Shown here: piece after piece, positions 26,024 to 34,382 of the stretch
How positions within the stretch are numbered: the first letter of the stretch is position 1
Layout of the letters: each line of letters begins with the position of its first letter
Source of the DNA: Curtobacterium salicis
Lineage (GTDB): Bacteria > Actinomycetota > Actinomycetes > Actinomycetales > Microbacteriaceae
Assembly (NCBI RefSeq): GCF_011759505.1
Contig: NZ_JAAOYO010000002.1
Location: forward strand, 434,001 to 498,000
DNA length: 64,000 bases
Direction: 5' to 3'
The notes under the pieces: generated by a model
Databases searched by the model: none
The model's input: the letters and a program-made list of their open reading frames with translations, nothing else
What the model was told of the DNA's origin: nothing
Position numbers and translations under genes: made by a program

Positions 26024-26932
26024 ATGCGCACCACCACCGACCACCGCACCGCCCGCTCGGGCCGCTCGGGCCGCACCCGCGGGACGGCAACGCTCCTCGC
26101 CGCGACCCTCGCCGCCGCAGCCGTCGCCGCGGTCGCACTCGTCGGGGTCGCCCCGGCGCAGGCGTCCGGCAAGACCTCGACGGGCGGCGACTACGCCGTC
26201 ACGGTCAACGGCACCACCACGAACCCCGCCGTCGGCCGCGACTTCAAGCTCAAGGACATCGCCGTCTCGGGCACCATCGCGGTCCGCGGCAAGCACAACG
26301 GCTTCGACATCCGACTCGCCGACCTCGGCGTGTACGACTACACGCTGACCGGCGCCCCCGACACCCAGCGGATGGTGACGAAGCCGACGGTCGTGTTCGC
26401 GTCGAAGGTGCCCTCGCTCACCGCCGCGCAGCTCGCCGGCACCCGCCTGTCGTCGCTCGAGGTCCGGGACGACACCCTCGTCGCGATCTTCAGCACCGGC
26501 GCCGGCAAGTTCAAGATCCAGGCGAAGGACGGCGCGCAGGGCGGGGTCTTCCAGATGGAGACCGAGTTCGCCGGCCCCGTCACCTTCACCCACACGCTCG
26601 GTGCCGGCCTGTTCTACTTCGTCAACCCGTACACCGGCAAGGTCAACTTCGGCGACGGCACCCCCGCGGTCGCATCGGGCAGCGGGGCGCACCAGATGCT
26701 GCTCGGCAAGGACAGCCCGCAGGTCGCGACGAAGACCTCGCAGACCGCGACGACGACCACGTGGACCGTCCAGCCCGGCGGCCGTCTGGGTGGTGTCCTC
26801 GGCGAGGACGCCGTCGAGCTGAGCGCCGGCGCGACGAACTGCACGAGCGACTGCCAGGCGCAGAACCAGATCCACGGCTCGCTGCCGGTGCCGCCGGACC
26901 CGGTGGACCCGACGCCGATCGCGTCGCGCTGA
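26024..26932 (+). CDS. Secreted protein of unknown function
   Basis: 302 residues. A Sec signal peptide covers residues 1-47: an Arg-rich n-region, hydrophobic LLAATLAAAAVAAVALVGV and a likely cleavage at APAQASG. The mature part is rich in Thr, Gly and beta-strand patterns (GGDYAVTVNGTTTNPAVGRD, FQMETEFAGPVTFTHTLGAG). Two cysteines near the C-terminus (TNCTSDCQ) could form a disulfide. I do not recognise the family. Good ribosome site CAGGAGG. It lies just after the two-component pair, and a strong palindrome follows 45 bp after the stop. Confidence 0.75.
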   Translation: MRTTTDHRTARSGRSGRTRGTATLLAATLAAAAVAAVALVGVAPAQASGKTSTGGDYAVTVNGTTTNPAVGRDFKLKDIAVSGTIAVRGKHNGFDIRLADLGVYDYTLTGAPDTQRMVTKPTVVFASKVPSLTAAQLAGTRLSSLEVRDDTLVAIFSTGAGKFKIQAKDGAQGGVFQMETEFAGPVTFTHTLGAGLFYFVNPYTGKVNFGDGTPAVASGSGAHQMLLGKDSPQVATKTSQTATTTTWTVQPGGRLGGVLGEDAVELSAGATNCTSDCQAQNQIHGSLPVPPDPVDPTPIASR

Positions 26933-26976
26933 CCAGCACGCGCGGGCGCTGACCGGTCCGCACCAGCGCACACCAC

Positions 26977-27024
26977 GACGGACGGGAGGCCCGTGGCGGG
27001 ATCGCCACGGGCCTCCCGTCCGTC
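26977..27024. terminator. 22-bp perfect stem-loop of the GGGAGGC family
   Basis: Arms 26977-26998 and 27003-27024 pair perfectly around GGAT. Lies 45 bp downstream of the secreted-protein gene. The rest of the 257-bp gap to the next gene (to 27189) shows no other clear signal. Confidence 0.75.
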
Positions 27025-27189
27025 TCGTGGTGGCGGCCGCCCCACCCTGTCCGCCGAACGGGGGCTGCATGCGGGCCGCCCGCGCTGGGTAGCGTCAGGA
27101 GGGCGGTCGCACCCGACGACCGCGCGAGCGTCGTCTCACCAGCGGCGCGACCGAGGGCGACGATGCCCGCACCGACGAAGAGGGGCACG

Positions 27190-28740
27190 ATGTCCACCAC
27201 CACCGGACTGGGAACACTGAACGTCGCCACGATCGTGGCCGAGGGTGCCCGACGGCACCGCACCAAGGCCGCCGTCGTCACCGCGATGCCGGACGGCGTC
27301 CACGAGCTGACCTACGGCGACCTGTGGGAGCGCGTCCGCGCGACCGCCGGTGGCCTGCGGTCCCGCGGTGTCCAGCGCGGCGACCGTGTCGCGGTGATGC
27401 TGCCGAACGTGCCCGAGTTCCTGGTGGCGTACTTCGCCGTGCTCGCGATGGGCGCCGTCGTCGTCCCGATCCACCTGCTGTTCAAGCGCGAGGAGATCAC
27501 CCACGTCCTCAGCCGCTCCGGCGCCCGCGTGCTCGTCGCCGCCGGCTCGGTGCTCGGTGAGGCCGCACCGGCCGCTGCCGACACCGGCGCGCTCGTCGTC
27601 GGCGTCGGGGCCGGCGAGGACGTCGTCTCGCTGACGGCACTGGCGTCCGAGGGCGAGCCGCTCGACGCCGTCGTCGCGACGAACCCCCTCGACCCGGCCA
27701 CCATCCTGTTCACCAGCGGCACCACCGGGCAGCCCAAGGGCGCGGTCGGGTCGCACTTCGCCCTCGTCGAGCAGGTCAACGTCTGCATCATCGACGTGTT
27801 CGACCTCCGCGAGGAGGACGTGGTGTTCGGCGGCCTCCCGCTGTTCCACACCTTCGGGCAGACGGTCGTGATGAACACCACGCTCCGCCGCGGGGCCACG
27901 ATCGTGCTGCTGCCCCGTTTCGACGCGGCGACCGCGCTGCAGCTGTGCACCGACCAGCAGGTGACGGCGTTCCTCGGCGTGCCGACGATGTTCATCGCGC
28001 TCCTCGGGGCGGCGGAGCAGCACGACGCCCGACCGCCGTTCCGCTGGTGCGTCTCCGGCGGTGCCGCCCTGCCCGCCGCCGTGCTGGAACGCTTCGAGTC
28101 GACCTTCCACGCGCCGATCCAGGAGGGCTACGGGATGACCGAGACCTCCCCCGTCATCTCGGTGAACCCCCGCGGCGTCCCGAGTCGCGCCGGCAGCGTC
28201 GGGCCCGCGGTGTGGGGCGTCGACGTCGTCGTCGCGGACGCCGAGATCGAGGGACGGATCGTGCCCGTGCCGGTCGGGGAACCCGGCGAGATCGTGGTCC
28301 GTGGGCACAACCTGTTCCTCGGCTACCTCGACGACCCGGAGTCGACCGAGGCCGCGATGGCCGACGGGTACCTCCGCACCGGTGACATCGGTGTGCTCAG
28401 CGAGGACGGCTACGTCAGCATCGTCGACCGCAAGAAGGACCTCATCCTGCGGAACGGCTACAACGTGTACCCGTCCGAGATCGAGGCGGTGCTGCACCGG
28501 CACGAGGACGTCGCCTCGGCCGCCGTGTTCGGCGTCGACCACCCGGTGCACGGCCAGGAGGTGCACGCGGCCGTCGTCCTCCGCGACGGCGCCGCCGGGT
28601 CGGACGCGGTCGACGCGTTCGTCCGCGAGCACGTCGCGTCGTTCAAGTACCCGCGCGTCTTCCACGTGGTCGACACGCTGCCGATCGGGCCGAGCGGGAA
28701 GGTGCTGCGGCGCGAGCTGACACGGCAGTACAGCGCCTGA
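27190..28740 (+). CDS. Acyl-CoA synthetase (AMP-binding, ANL superfamily)
   Basis: 516 residues. Activates a carboxylic acid, probably a fatty acid, through an acyl-adenylate to the CoA thioester. P-loop ILFTSGTTGQPKGAV, GLPLFHTFGQTV, EGYGMTETSPVISVNPRG, YLRTGDIGVLSEDGYVSIVDRKKDLILRNGYNVYPSEIE and the catalytic Lys in PSGKVLRREL. I start at the ATG at 27190 (MSTTTGLGTL), preceded by AGAGGGGCACG; an ATG at 27163 is alternative. Chain length cannot be told from sequence. Monocistronic and convergent with the OpgC-fusion gene. Confidence 0.9.
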   Translation: MSTTTGLGTLNVATIVAEGARRHRTKAAVVTAMPDGVHELTYGDLWERVRATAGGLRSRGVQRGDRVAVMLPNVPEFLVAYFAVLAMGAVVVPIHLLFKREEITHVLSRSGARVLVAAGSVLGEAAPAAADTGALVVGVGAGEDVVSLTALASEGEPLDAVVATNPLDPATILFTSGTTGQPKGAVGSHFALVEQVNVCIIDVFDLREEDVVFGGLPLFHTFGQTVVMNTTLRRGATIVLLPRFDAATALQLCTDQQVTAFLGVPTMFIALLGAAEQHDARPPFRWCVSGGAALPAAVLERFESTFHAPIQEGYGMTETSPVISVNPRGVPSRAGSVGPAVWGVDVVVADAEIEGRIVPVPVGEPGEIVVRGHNLFLGYLDDPESTEAAMADGYLRTGDIGVLSEDGYVSIVDRKKDLILRNGYNVYPSEIEAVLHRHEDVASAAVFGVDHPVHGQEVHAAVVLRDGAAGSDAVDAFVREHVASFKYPRVFHVVDTLPIGPSGKVLRRELTRQYSA

Positions 28741-28761
28741 GGGCGCGAGACGCGGAACGGG

Positions 28762-28789
28762 AGGCCCGTCACCAGCTGGTGACGGGCCT
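28762..28789. terminator. 28-bp perfect palindrome between convergent genes
   Basis: Arms AGGCCCGTCACCAG (28762-28775) and its exact complement (28776-28789), no loop. A variant of the GGGAGGC family in which the inner stem is GTCACCAGCTGGTGAC. Serves both convergent genes. Confidence 0.7.
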
Positions 28790-28815
28790 GACGTCCGTCC
28801 GGCCTCACCGACCCG

Positions 28816-31314
28816 TCAGCGCGGGATGACGGAGAACAGGAACTTCCGGCGCACCATGTACCAGCTGAGCAGGATCAGCACGGTGTGCACGGCGGTACCG
28901 ATCAAGACGTTGCCGTAGTCGAGCGGCAGCGACGCGATCACCAGCGCGAAGAAGACCTGCCACACGAAGACGTAGAGGCTCGCCTGCCCGAGCGGGATCC
29001 ACAGCCACCCGATGACGGCGTTCACCGGCTTCCAGAACACGGTGAGGATCGCGTACGAGACGACCGCGAAGAACGCGATGTCGATGAGTCGACCCCACTG
29101 CAGGTCGACGCGCTGGTACGCCGTGTTGTAGAGGTCCTGGTACATCGACGCGGGGAACGGCACCGGGGTGAAGTCGAACCGGTCGCCCGCCCAGACGTAG
29201 ACCAGGAAGGCCGCGTAGCCGCAGACCAGCACGCCGACCAGGACCTTGCCGAGCCGGCCGGTCAGCGCCCGGGTGATCTGCCGACGGTAGTAGCCGAGCA
29301 CCAGGCCGTGGGTGAAGACCACCTGCCAGGTCAGCAGCGGGAACACCGCGTCGAACTGCGAGTTGAGCGGCTTGAACTCGGGGTGCACCGCCTGGAAGAC
29401 GTAGAGCGCCCAGCTGACGACGAGCAACGCCCACCAGTACCCCCGCCGGATCACCCACATGAACACCGGGATGAACAGGCTGAGCACCACGAACAGGCCC
29501 ATGATGTTGAACGGCCACGGACCCATCTCGAGCAGCAGGAACTGCCGGATCGCGTACCAGGGCGGCGGGTACGCCAACAGCTGCATGGCGTTCGGGTAGA
29601 GGTCGTAGACCCGCCCCTCGGCCTGCACCCCGTCGAGGCCCGTGCCCCGGTCCGTGAACGTCGTGATCGCGTCGGTGTCGAGGAACGGCACGAAGCTCAG
29701 CGCGAAGACGATGAGGATCACCGCGAGCGTGACGAGGTACTGCTTCCGGGCGCGCTTCCACGCGCCGATCGCCGAGGCCCACTCGCCGAACCGCGCGATG
29801 CCGAGCGGGTAGACCATGCCGAGCACCATGCCCGAGAGGAACACGAACATCTCGGCGCCGGTGATCGCACCGACCGCGTGCAGCGTCAGGTACGAGTACG
29901 GGCCGGACACCTCGATGTGCGTGATCACCACCGCCAGGATGATGAACCCGCGGAACAGGTCGAGCCGCAGGTCGCGTCCGGGCTTGCCGTCGTCGGGGTA
30001 CCGCCAGCTGGGCAGGAGTCGGCCGACGAGCCCGCTGAGCACGAACACGAGCGCGAGGCCCGCCGACAGCCAGACGATCCACGCCATCTGGTCGCCGCCG
30101 GTGTCGAGCTGCTGGTTCGTCGCGGCGGCACCCTGCTGCGGGGTCACCCGGTCGGTGACCGGGCCGAACACGAACTGGTCCGCACCCTGCAGGTCCGTCC
30201 GGAACGAGCCGGCGGTGCCCGGGGCCTTCGCGAAGCGCCAGTCGGCGACCCGGTTGCCGGCCTCCGGTTCACGGCGGTTCGCCTCGATGTACGTCACCCC
30301 GCGGATCTCGGGCGTCTTCTGCACCTCGGCGATGACCTGCCGCCACCATCCCTGCTTCACCTGGAGCTCGCCGGCACCGTCGAGGGAGTGGTCGTACAGC
30401 GCGCCGGTGTCGAGGAGCATCGGGCGGTCGCGGTCGACGGCGAACCGGTCGACGAAACTGCGGGGCTGCTGCCGGTCGTAGCCCCAGCGCTCGGCGAAGC
30501 GCTGCGCGACCTCGTCCGACGCCGGCACCACGTTGCGGGTCAGCGGGACGTCCCGCCCTGCGGCTTCGGTGGACTTCCCCTTGCCGAAGAAGAACATCGA
30601 CAGCCCGACCCAGTCGACGGACGACGCCCCGGGCCAGTACGGCTCGTAGGGGTCGTCGGCCGCGGTGATCGCACCGTCGCCGTTCGTGTCCAGCTTCGCC
30701 GTGTCGGTCGCCGACAGGTCCGCCAGGCGGCCGGCGGAGGAGCCGAACGGGTACCCCGCTCCGTACGAGGGCGACCACACCATGCGGGCGTCCGAGTCGC
30801 CGGCGTGCACCCGCTGCGCCACGGTCCGGAAGGCCTGCACGAACTGCGTCGGCTGCTGCCCCCAACGGACCCACGTGCCGTTCATCTGCGGGGCGAAGCG
30901 GACCAGGAGCTGGGTGTCGTACTGCCGGTGGGCCTGCTCGAACAGCCGGTTCGCGTGGCGGGCATCAGCCCCGGTCAGCGACCGGAGGGACTGGTCCGGC
31001 ACCAGGCTGACCACGAGCACGGCACCCTGCGCCGCTGCCGCGCGGGTGGAGCGGTGGAACTGCTCCTCGGCCCGCCCGTCGACCGGGTAGGCGATCTCGA
31101 CGCCGTACATCGACGGCGTCGCGCCGAGCCGGCCCTCGTACCCGTCGGGAGCGTCCGCGCCCCAGTCGAGGTCCGGGCCGAACCAGGTCTTCCCGCTCGG
31201 TGGGGCCACCGCACCCGTCGCGGCGTTCGCGGGCAGGGCGCCGCCGAGCAGGAGCACGCCGACGACGACGAGGAGGGCGGTGATCCGGACCCCGAGCCGG
31301 CTCAGCGCTCGCAC
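28816..31314 (-). CDS. Fusion of a GH26-like extracellular domain and an OpgC-type membrane acyltransferase
   Basis: About 832 residues from a GTG at 31312-31314 that overlaps the end of the upstream ATPase gene; this start is inferred from the signal peptide that follows (residues 10-32, LLVVVGVLLLGGALPANA). Residues 40-390 resemble the GH26/endomannanase fold: LLVRFAPQMNGTWVRWG, DARMVWSPSYGAG, an EF-hand/dockerin-like loop DTNGDGAITAAD at 209-220, and PGASSVDWVGLSMF. Both expected catalytic Glu positions look substituted (Gln143, Asp302). From about 395 there are roughly ten membrane segments including the OpgC motif LRLDLFRGFIILAVVITHIE, ending YMVRRKFLFSVIPR. OpgC proteins succinylate glucans; here the acyl group and glycan are unknown. 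Last gene of a unit with the GT2. Confidence 0.8.
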   Translation of the reverse strand: MRALSRLGVRITALLVVVGVLLLGGALPANAATGAVAPPSGKTWFGPDLDWGADAPDGYEGRLGATPSMYGVEIAYPVDGRAEEQFHRSTRAAAAQGAVLVVSLVPDQSLRSLTGADARHANRLFEQAHRQYDTQLLVRFAPQMNGTWVRWGQQPTQFVQAFRTVAQRVHAGDSDARMVWSPSYGAGYPFGSSAGRLADLSATDTAKLDTNGDGAITAADDPYEPYWPGASSVDWVGLSMFFFGKGKSTEAAGRDVPLTRNVVPASDEVAQRFAERWGYDRQQPRSFVDRFAVDRDRPMLLDTGALYDHSLDGAGELQVKQGWWRQVIAEVQKTPEIRGVTYIEANRREPEAGNRVADWRFAKAPGTAGSFRTDLQGADQFVFGPVTDRVTPQQGAAATNQQLDTGGDQMAWIVWLSAGLALVFVLSGLVGRLLPSWRYPDDGKPGRDLRLDLFRGFIILAVVITHIEVSGPYSYLTLHAVGAITGAEMFVFLSGMVLGMVYPLGIARFGEWASAIGAWKRARKQYLVTLAVILIVFALSFVPFLDTDAITTFTDRGTGLDGVQAEGRVYDLYPNAMQLLAYPPPWYAIRQFLLLEMGPWPFNIMGLFVVLSLFIPVFMWVIRRGYWWALLVVSWALYVFQAVHPEFKPLNSQFDAVFPLLTWQVVFTHGLVLGYYRRQITRALTGRLGKVLVGVLVCGYAAFLVYVWAGDRFDFTPVPFPASMYQDLYNTAYQRVDLQWGRLIDIAFFAVVSYAILTVFWKPVNAVIGWLWIPLGQASLYVFVWQVFFALVIASLPLDYGNVLIGTAVHTVLILLSWYMVRRKFLFSVIPR

Positions 31315-31712
31315 ACCAGTACCCAGACGTTCCGCCCACCCTCGTGGTGGTGTTCGAGCCGGTCGAGCGCCGCGATCGCGAGCGCGAGACCACGACCCCC
31401 CTCGTCCTCGGGGTCGGCCATCGTCACCGCGCTGAGGTCGATGTCGGCGGGCATGCCGTTGTCCGACAGGACGGCGACGAGCTCGGCGTCCCGCGCGGTG
31501 AGGTCCAACACGAACCGACGGCCCTCCTGCGTGTCCGAGCGGCGGGTGTGCTCGATGACGTTCGCGGCGACCTCCACCAGGGCGGTCTCCAGCCGGAAGC
31601 GCATGGTGGGGTCGTCGATGCCCTGGCCGTCCCACCACGCCGCGAAGGTGTCCTGCACGGTGTCGAGCGACGCGGGGACCGCGGGGACGTCGATGCTCGC
31701 GTGCGTGCTCAC
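31302..31712 (-). CDS. RsbW/SpoIIAB-like HATPase (anti-sigma-factor-type serine kinase)
   Basis: 136 residues, GTG start overlapping the GT2 stop as GTGA. Contains the GHKL boxes: N-box FRLETALVEVAANVIEHTRR, G1 VLSDNGMPAD and G2 GGRGLALAIAALDRL. This is the size and layout of stand-alone anti-sigma kinases. No sigma factor or anti-anti-sigma gene is adjacent. Its position between a glycosyltransferase and an acyltransferase gene, with overlaps on both sides, implies it acts with polysaccharide synthesis, perhaps through nucleotide-dependent partner switching. That role is inference. Confidence 0.85.
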   Translation of the reverse strand: MSTHASIDVPAVPASLDTVQDTFAAWWDGQGIDDPTMRFRLETALVEVAANVIEHTRRSDTQEGRRFVLDLTARDAELVAVLSDNGMPADIDLSAVTMADPEDEGGRGLALAIAALDRLEHHHEGGRNVWVLVCER

Positions 31713-33733
31713 AGGGGTCCTCCGACCGTCGTGGACTCGTGCTCCAGGGGCACCTGGGCCTCGGGCCCGCGGTAGCGCACCGCCCGGATCACGATGCTGA
31801 AGATGAACAGGTCGAAGACGACCCAGGCGGTGTTGACCAGCGGGGCGATGCCCTCCGCCTGCCCGGTCAGGTAGCGGATGCCGATCATCACCAGCGCGGC
31901 GGCGAGCGCCGCCATCGCGACGAGCTGCGGCTTCACCAGGTCCCAGCGGGGCTTGGCGTCGGTGGTGTCGCGGACCTTCGGCGTGACGCGGAAGCCGAGC
32001 GGACGACCGCGGAAGACGTTCTCGAAGGCGCTCGTGACCGACTCGATCCACACCGGGAACAACGCCAGCGAGTACTGCTGCCCGCGCCAGGTCGGTCTGC
32101 CCGCGGCGACCACCCAGAACAGCAGCTGGTTGAGGACCAGGAAGGGGATGAGCCGGGCGAAGAAGTCGGTGCTGTACGCCTGGACCGGCACGACGCCGAA
32201 CGACAGGCAGAGCACCGGCGCGGCGATGTAGACCACGGCGGCGAAGCCGGACAGGTAGCTCCACATCGTGGAGAAGTACATCAGCCGCTGCCCGAACGAC
32301 AGGCCCTTCTGCACCAGGGGGTTCTCGCGGAAGAACACCTGCATGGTGCCCTGCGCCCACCGGAGCCGCTGCACGAGCATCGTCTCGAGGTCCTCCGGCG
32401 CGAGCCCCTTCGCCAGGATCTCGTCGTGGTACGCGGAGCGCCAGCCGAGGCCGTGCAGGCGCATCGCGGTCGCCATGTCCTCGGTCACCGAGATCGTCGC
32501 CAGCGGCATGATCGCCTGTGCCTCGTCGTCGCGGTTCACGTCGAGCGCGCGGGCGAGCACCGCGATGGACTCGATCGCGGCCACCGGGGACGCGCCCCGC
32601 TGCCCGAGGACGTCGAGGGCCGCGTCGTCGAGGCCGGCGAAGGTGTTCGCGTCGGTCGACATCGCCGCGAGTTCCTGGAGGTCCGCGCGCACCGACTCGA
32701 GGTCGGCGGCGGCGAAGCGGAACGCGATCGCGTCGATGCCGCGCTGGAAGCGGTAGGTCACGTCGCCGAGCGGCTCTCCGGCGGCGATCTCGTCACGCGC
32801 CCGGTCGACGACGGCTTCGGCGTCGTCGAGGGCGACGAGCACGCGCTCGTCCGTCTCGGTCTCGCGCGACCGACCGAGCAGCTTCTTCGCGGTCTTGATG
32901 GTGCGCTGGACGCTCGTCTCGACCTCTCGCACGTACCGCGTGATGCCGAGCTGCATCAGCGCCTCACGCCGGAGGATGGCGTTCGACCCGCAGAAGAACG
33001 CCGCGTTCCAGCCGTCCTTCGACTGCTGGATGGGTCCGTAGAACAGCGGCGCCTGGCTGCCGAGCGGGTCGGAGTCCGGGACGTTCTCGAACCACTGCGG
33101 GGTCTGCACGAGCGCCATCCGCTCGTCCTTGAAGTACCCGAGGGTGCGGTCGAGGATCGACGGTTCCGGCACCTGGTCGGCGTCGAGGATGAGCAGGAAC
33201 TCGCCCTGCGTGGCGAGCAGGGCGTTGTTGAGGTTGCCGGCCTTGGCGTGCCGCGGGCGGTCCACCCAGTCCTTGCCGCGGGTGATGACCCCGAGCCCGG
33301 CGGCCTCGGCAGCCGCACGCATCTCGGGGCGGTTGCCGTCGTCGAGGATCCAGGTGGTGTGCGGGTGCGTGATCGCCTTCGCCGCGAGGGCGGTGCGCAT
33401 CACCAGGTCGATCGGTTCGTTGTACGTGGTGATGAACACGTCGACCGTGACGTCGGTGCTCGGCTTCGTCGGGGGTTCGCCGCGCTCGCGGAGCTTCCAC
33501 GCCCCGAACGCGAAGAGCACCGAGTCGATGACGCTGTACGTCTCGGCGAGGACCAGCGGCACGGCGATCCACCACGAGTGCCAGTTCACCGAGGCGACCC
33601 AGCGCCACCCGACGTAGTTCAGGCCGGACACCGCGGCGAGCACGGCCACGGTCCGGACGGCCAGGAGTCGGCGGCGGGGCGTTCCGACGGTGAGTCGACG
33701 ACGGTCGCGTCGACCGACGTCCAACGCCGTCAT
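31709..33733 (-). CDS. Cellulose-synthase-like family 2 glycosyltransferase
   Basis: 674 residues. Two N-terminal membrane segments (about 27-45 and 52-78), then a GT-A domain: VFITTYNEP, DDGNRPEM (131-), the DADQVPEPS metal site (183-), QTPQWFEN, AFFCGSNAILRRE (245-), TED at about 417 and QRLRW at about 455, then four or more C-terminal membrane segments. These are the D,D,D,QxxRW elements of processive beta-glycan synthases such as BcsA. Between the FFCGSNAILRR helix and TED there are about 150 extra helical residues not present in BcsA. No PilZ domain is visible. The product polymer is unknown. First gene of a three-gene unit; ATG start with GGGGTGCGCCG upstream. Confidence 0.9.
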   Translation of the reverse strand: MTALDVGRRDRRRLTVGTPRRRLLAVRTVAVLAAVSGLNYVGWRWVASVNWHSWWIAVPLVLAETYSVIDSVLFAFGAWKLRERGEPPTKPSTDVTVDVFITTYNEPIDLVMRTALAAKAITHPHTTWILDDGNRPEMRAAAEAAGLGVITRGKDWVDRPRHAKAGNLNNALLATQGEFLLILDADQVPEPSILDRTLGYFKDERMALVQTPQWFENVPDSDPLGSQAPLFYGPIQQSKDGWNAAFFCGSNAILRREALMQLGITRYVREVETSVQRTIKTAKKLLGRSRETETDERVLVALDDAEAVVDRARDEIAAGEPLGDVTYRFQRGIDAIAFRFAAADLESVRADLQELAAMSTDANTFAGLDDAALDVLGQRGASPVAAIESIAVLARALDVNRDDEAQAIMPLATISVTEDMATAMRLHGLGWRSAYHDEILAKGLAPEDLETMLVQRLRWAQGTMQVFFRENPLVQKGLSFGQRLMYFSTMWSYLSGFAAVVYIAAPVLCLSFGVVPVQAYSTDFFARLIPFLVLNQLLFWVVAAGRPTWRGQQYSLALFPVWIESVTSAFENVFRGRPLGFRVTPKVRDTTDAKPRWDLVKPQLVAMAALAAALVMIGIRYLTGQAEGIAPLVNTAWVVFDLFIFSIVIRAVRYRGPEAQVPLEHESTTVGGPL

Positions 33734-33973
33734 CGGCGCACCCCTGTTGAACCGTCGCTGCAGTGCACGGCGTCCCCTCCTGATCCCGGAAGCCCGTGCG
33801 CGCGGTTGCCGCGCACGGATGTGGCACGGTGCCGCTGGCGGATCCAGGCTCCACGGGCGACGCCGTCCGCTCGGCGTCGTTCGGGTCGACTCCGGCGTGC
33901 TGTCCTGTCTACCGCAGCAGGGCGACACCTGTCAGCACGATGCCCCGATCTGGGGACGCCCGAGGACCGCTCG

Positions 33974-34053
33974 TCCGGACGGACGACAGCGACTCCGAAC
34001 GGACGACAGCGCCTCCGGACGGACGACAGCGCTTCCGGACAGACGACAGCGCC
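33974..34053. repeat. Four tandem 20-bp repeats
   Basis: Units of the form TCCGGACGGACGACAGCGCC at 33974, 33994, 34014 and 34034, with one to three differences each. They sit in the 367-bp gap between the GT2 start and the WXG100 gene end, upstream of GT2 on the minus strand. The rest of that gap (33734-33973) shows no gene. Confidence 0.85.
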
Positions 34054-34085
34054 CGGTCCGTCGAACTGGTCGACGGCCCGGGCGC
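34049..34085 (-). terminator. Hairpin downstream of the WXG100 gene
   Basis: 16-bp stem with one mismatch around an ACTGG loop (left arm from GCGCCCGG, right arm to CCGGGCGC), 15 bp after the WXG100 stop. It separates that gene from the GT2 unit. Confidence 0.6.
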
Positions 34086-34100
34086 TGCACGAACGGCTGC

Positions 34101-34382
34101 TTACGCGCCGCCACCCGCGGTGAAGATGTCCTGCGAGATCTTGTCGAGCTGCGTGCGGAGCTGCTCGAGTTCGGTCTTCGCCTTGTCCAGCGCGGCCTTG
34201 GTCTCCGGCCAGGTCGACCCGCGGAAGTTCGACGCCAGGGGGCCGTCCCACACGTTGGAGTCGGACAGGATGCGCCCCTGGGCGTCGAGCTGCGAGATCT
34301 GGTCCGTGAAGCCACCGTTGACGATGGACTGGATCTGGCGGATGGCGGTCTTGGCCTGTTCGGTCGAAAGCACACGCGACAT
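34101..34382 (-). CDS. WXG100-family (Esx-like) small secreted protein
   Basis: 93 residues, two-helix hairpin with the WXG turn as VWDG (residues 50-53 region, DSNVWDGPLASNFRG) and a second helix of KAALDKAKTELEQLRTQLD, ending SQDIFTAGGGA. Size and motif match type VII secretion substrates. The start is the ATG at 34380-34382. No partner Esx gene or EccC ATPase is adjacent, so it is an orphan locus here. Upstream, about 200 bp without a gene contains the deaD terminator. Confidence 0.85.
   Translation of the reverse strand: MSRVLSTEQAKTAIRQIQSIVNGGFTDQISQLDAQGRILSDSNVWDGPLASNFRGSTWPETKAALDKAKTELEQLRTQLDKISQDIFTAGGGA

Noticed and set aside
26024..26932. HtaA-type heme-binding protein
   Set aside because: Secreted and beta-rich, but I cannot find the conserved heme-ligand Tyr/His pattern or a C-terminal anchor, so the assignment would be a guess.
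33974..34053. CRISPR-like array
   Set aside because: The units are directly adjacent at 20-bp period with no spacers, and there are no cas genes.
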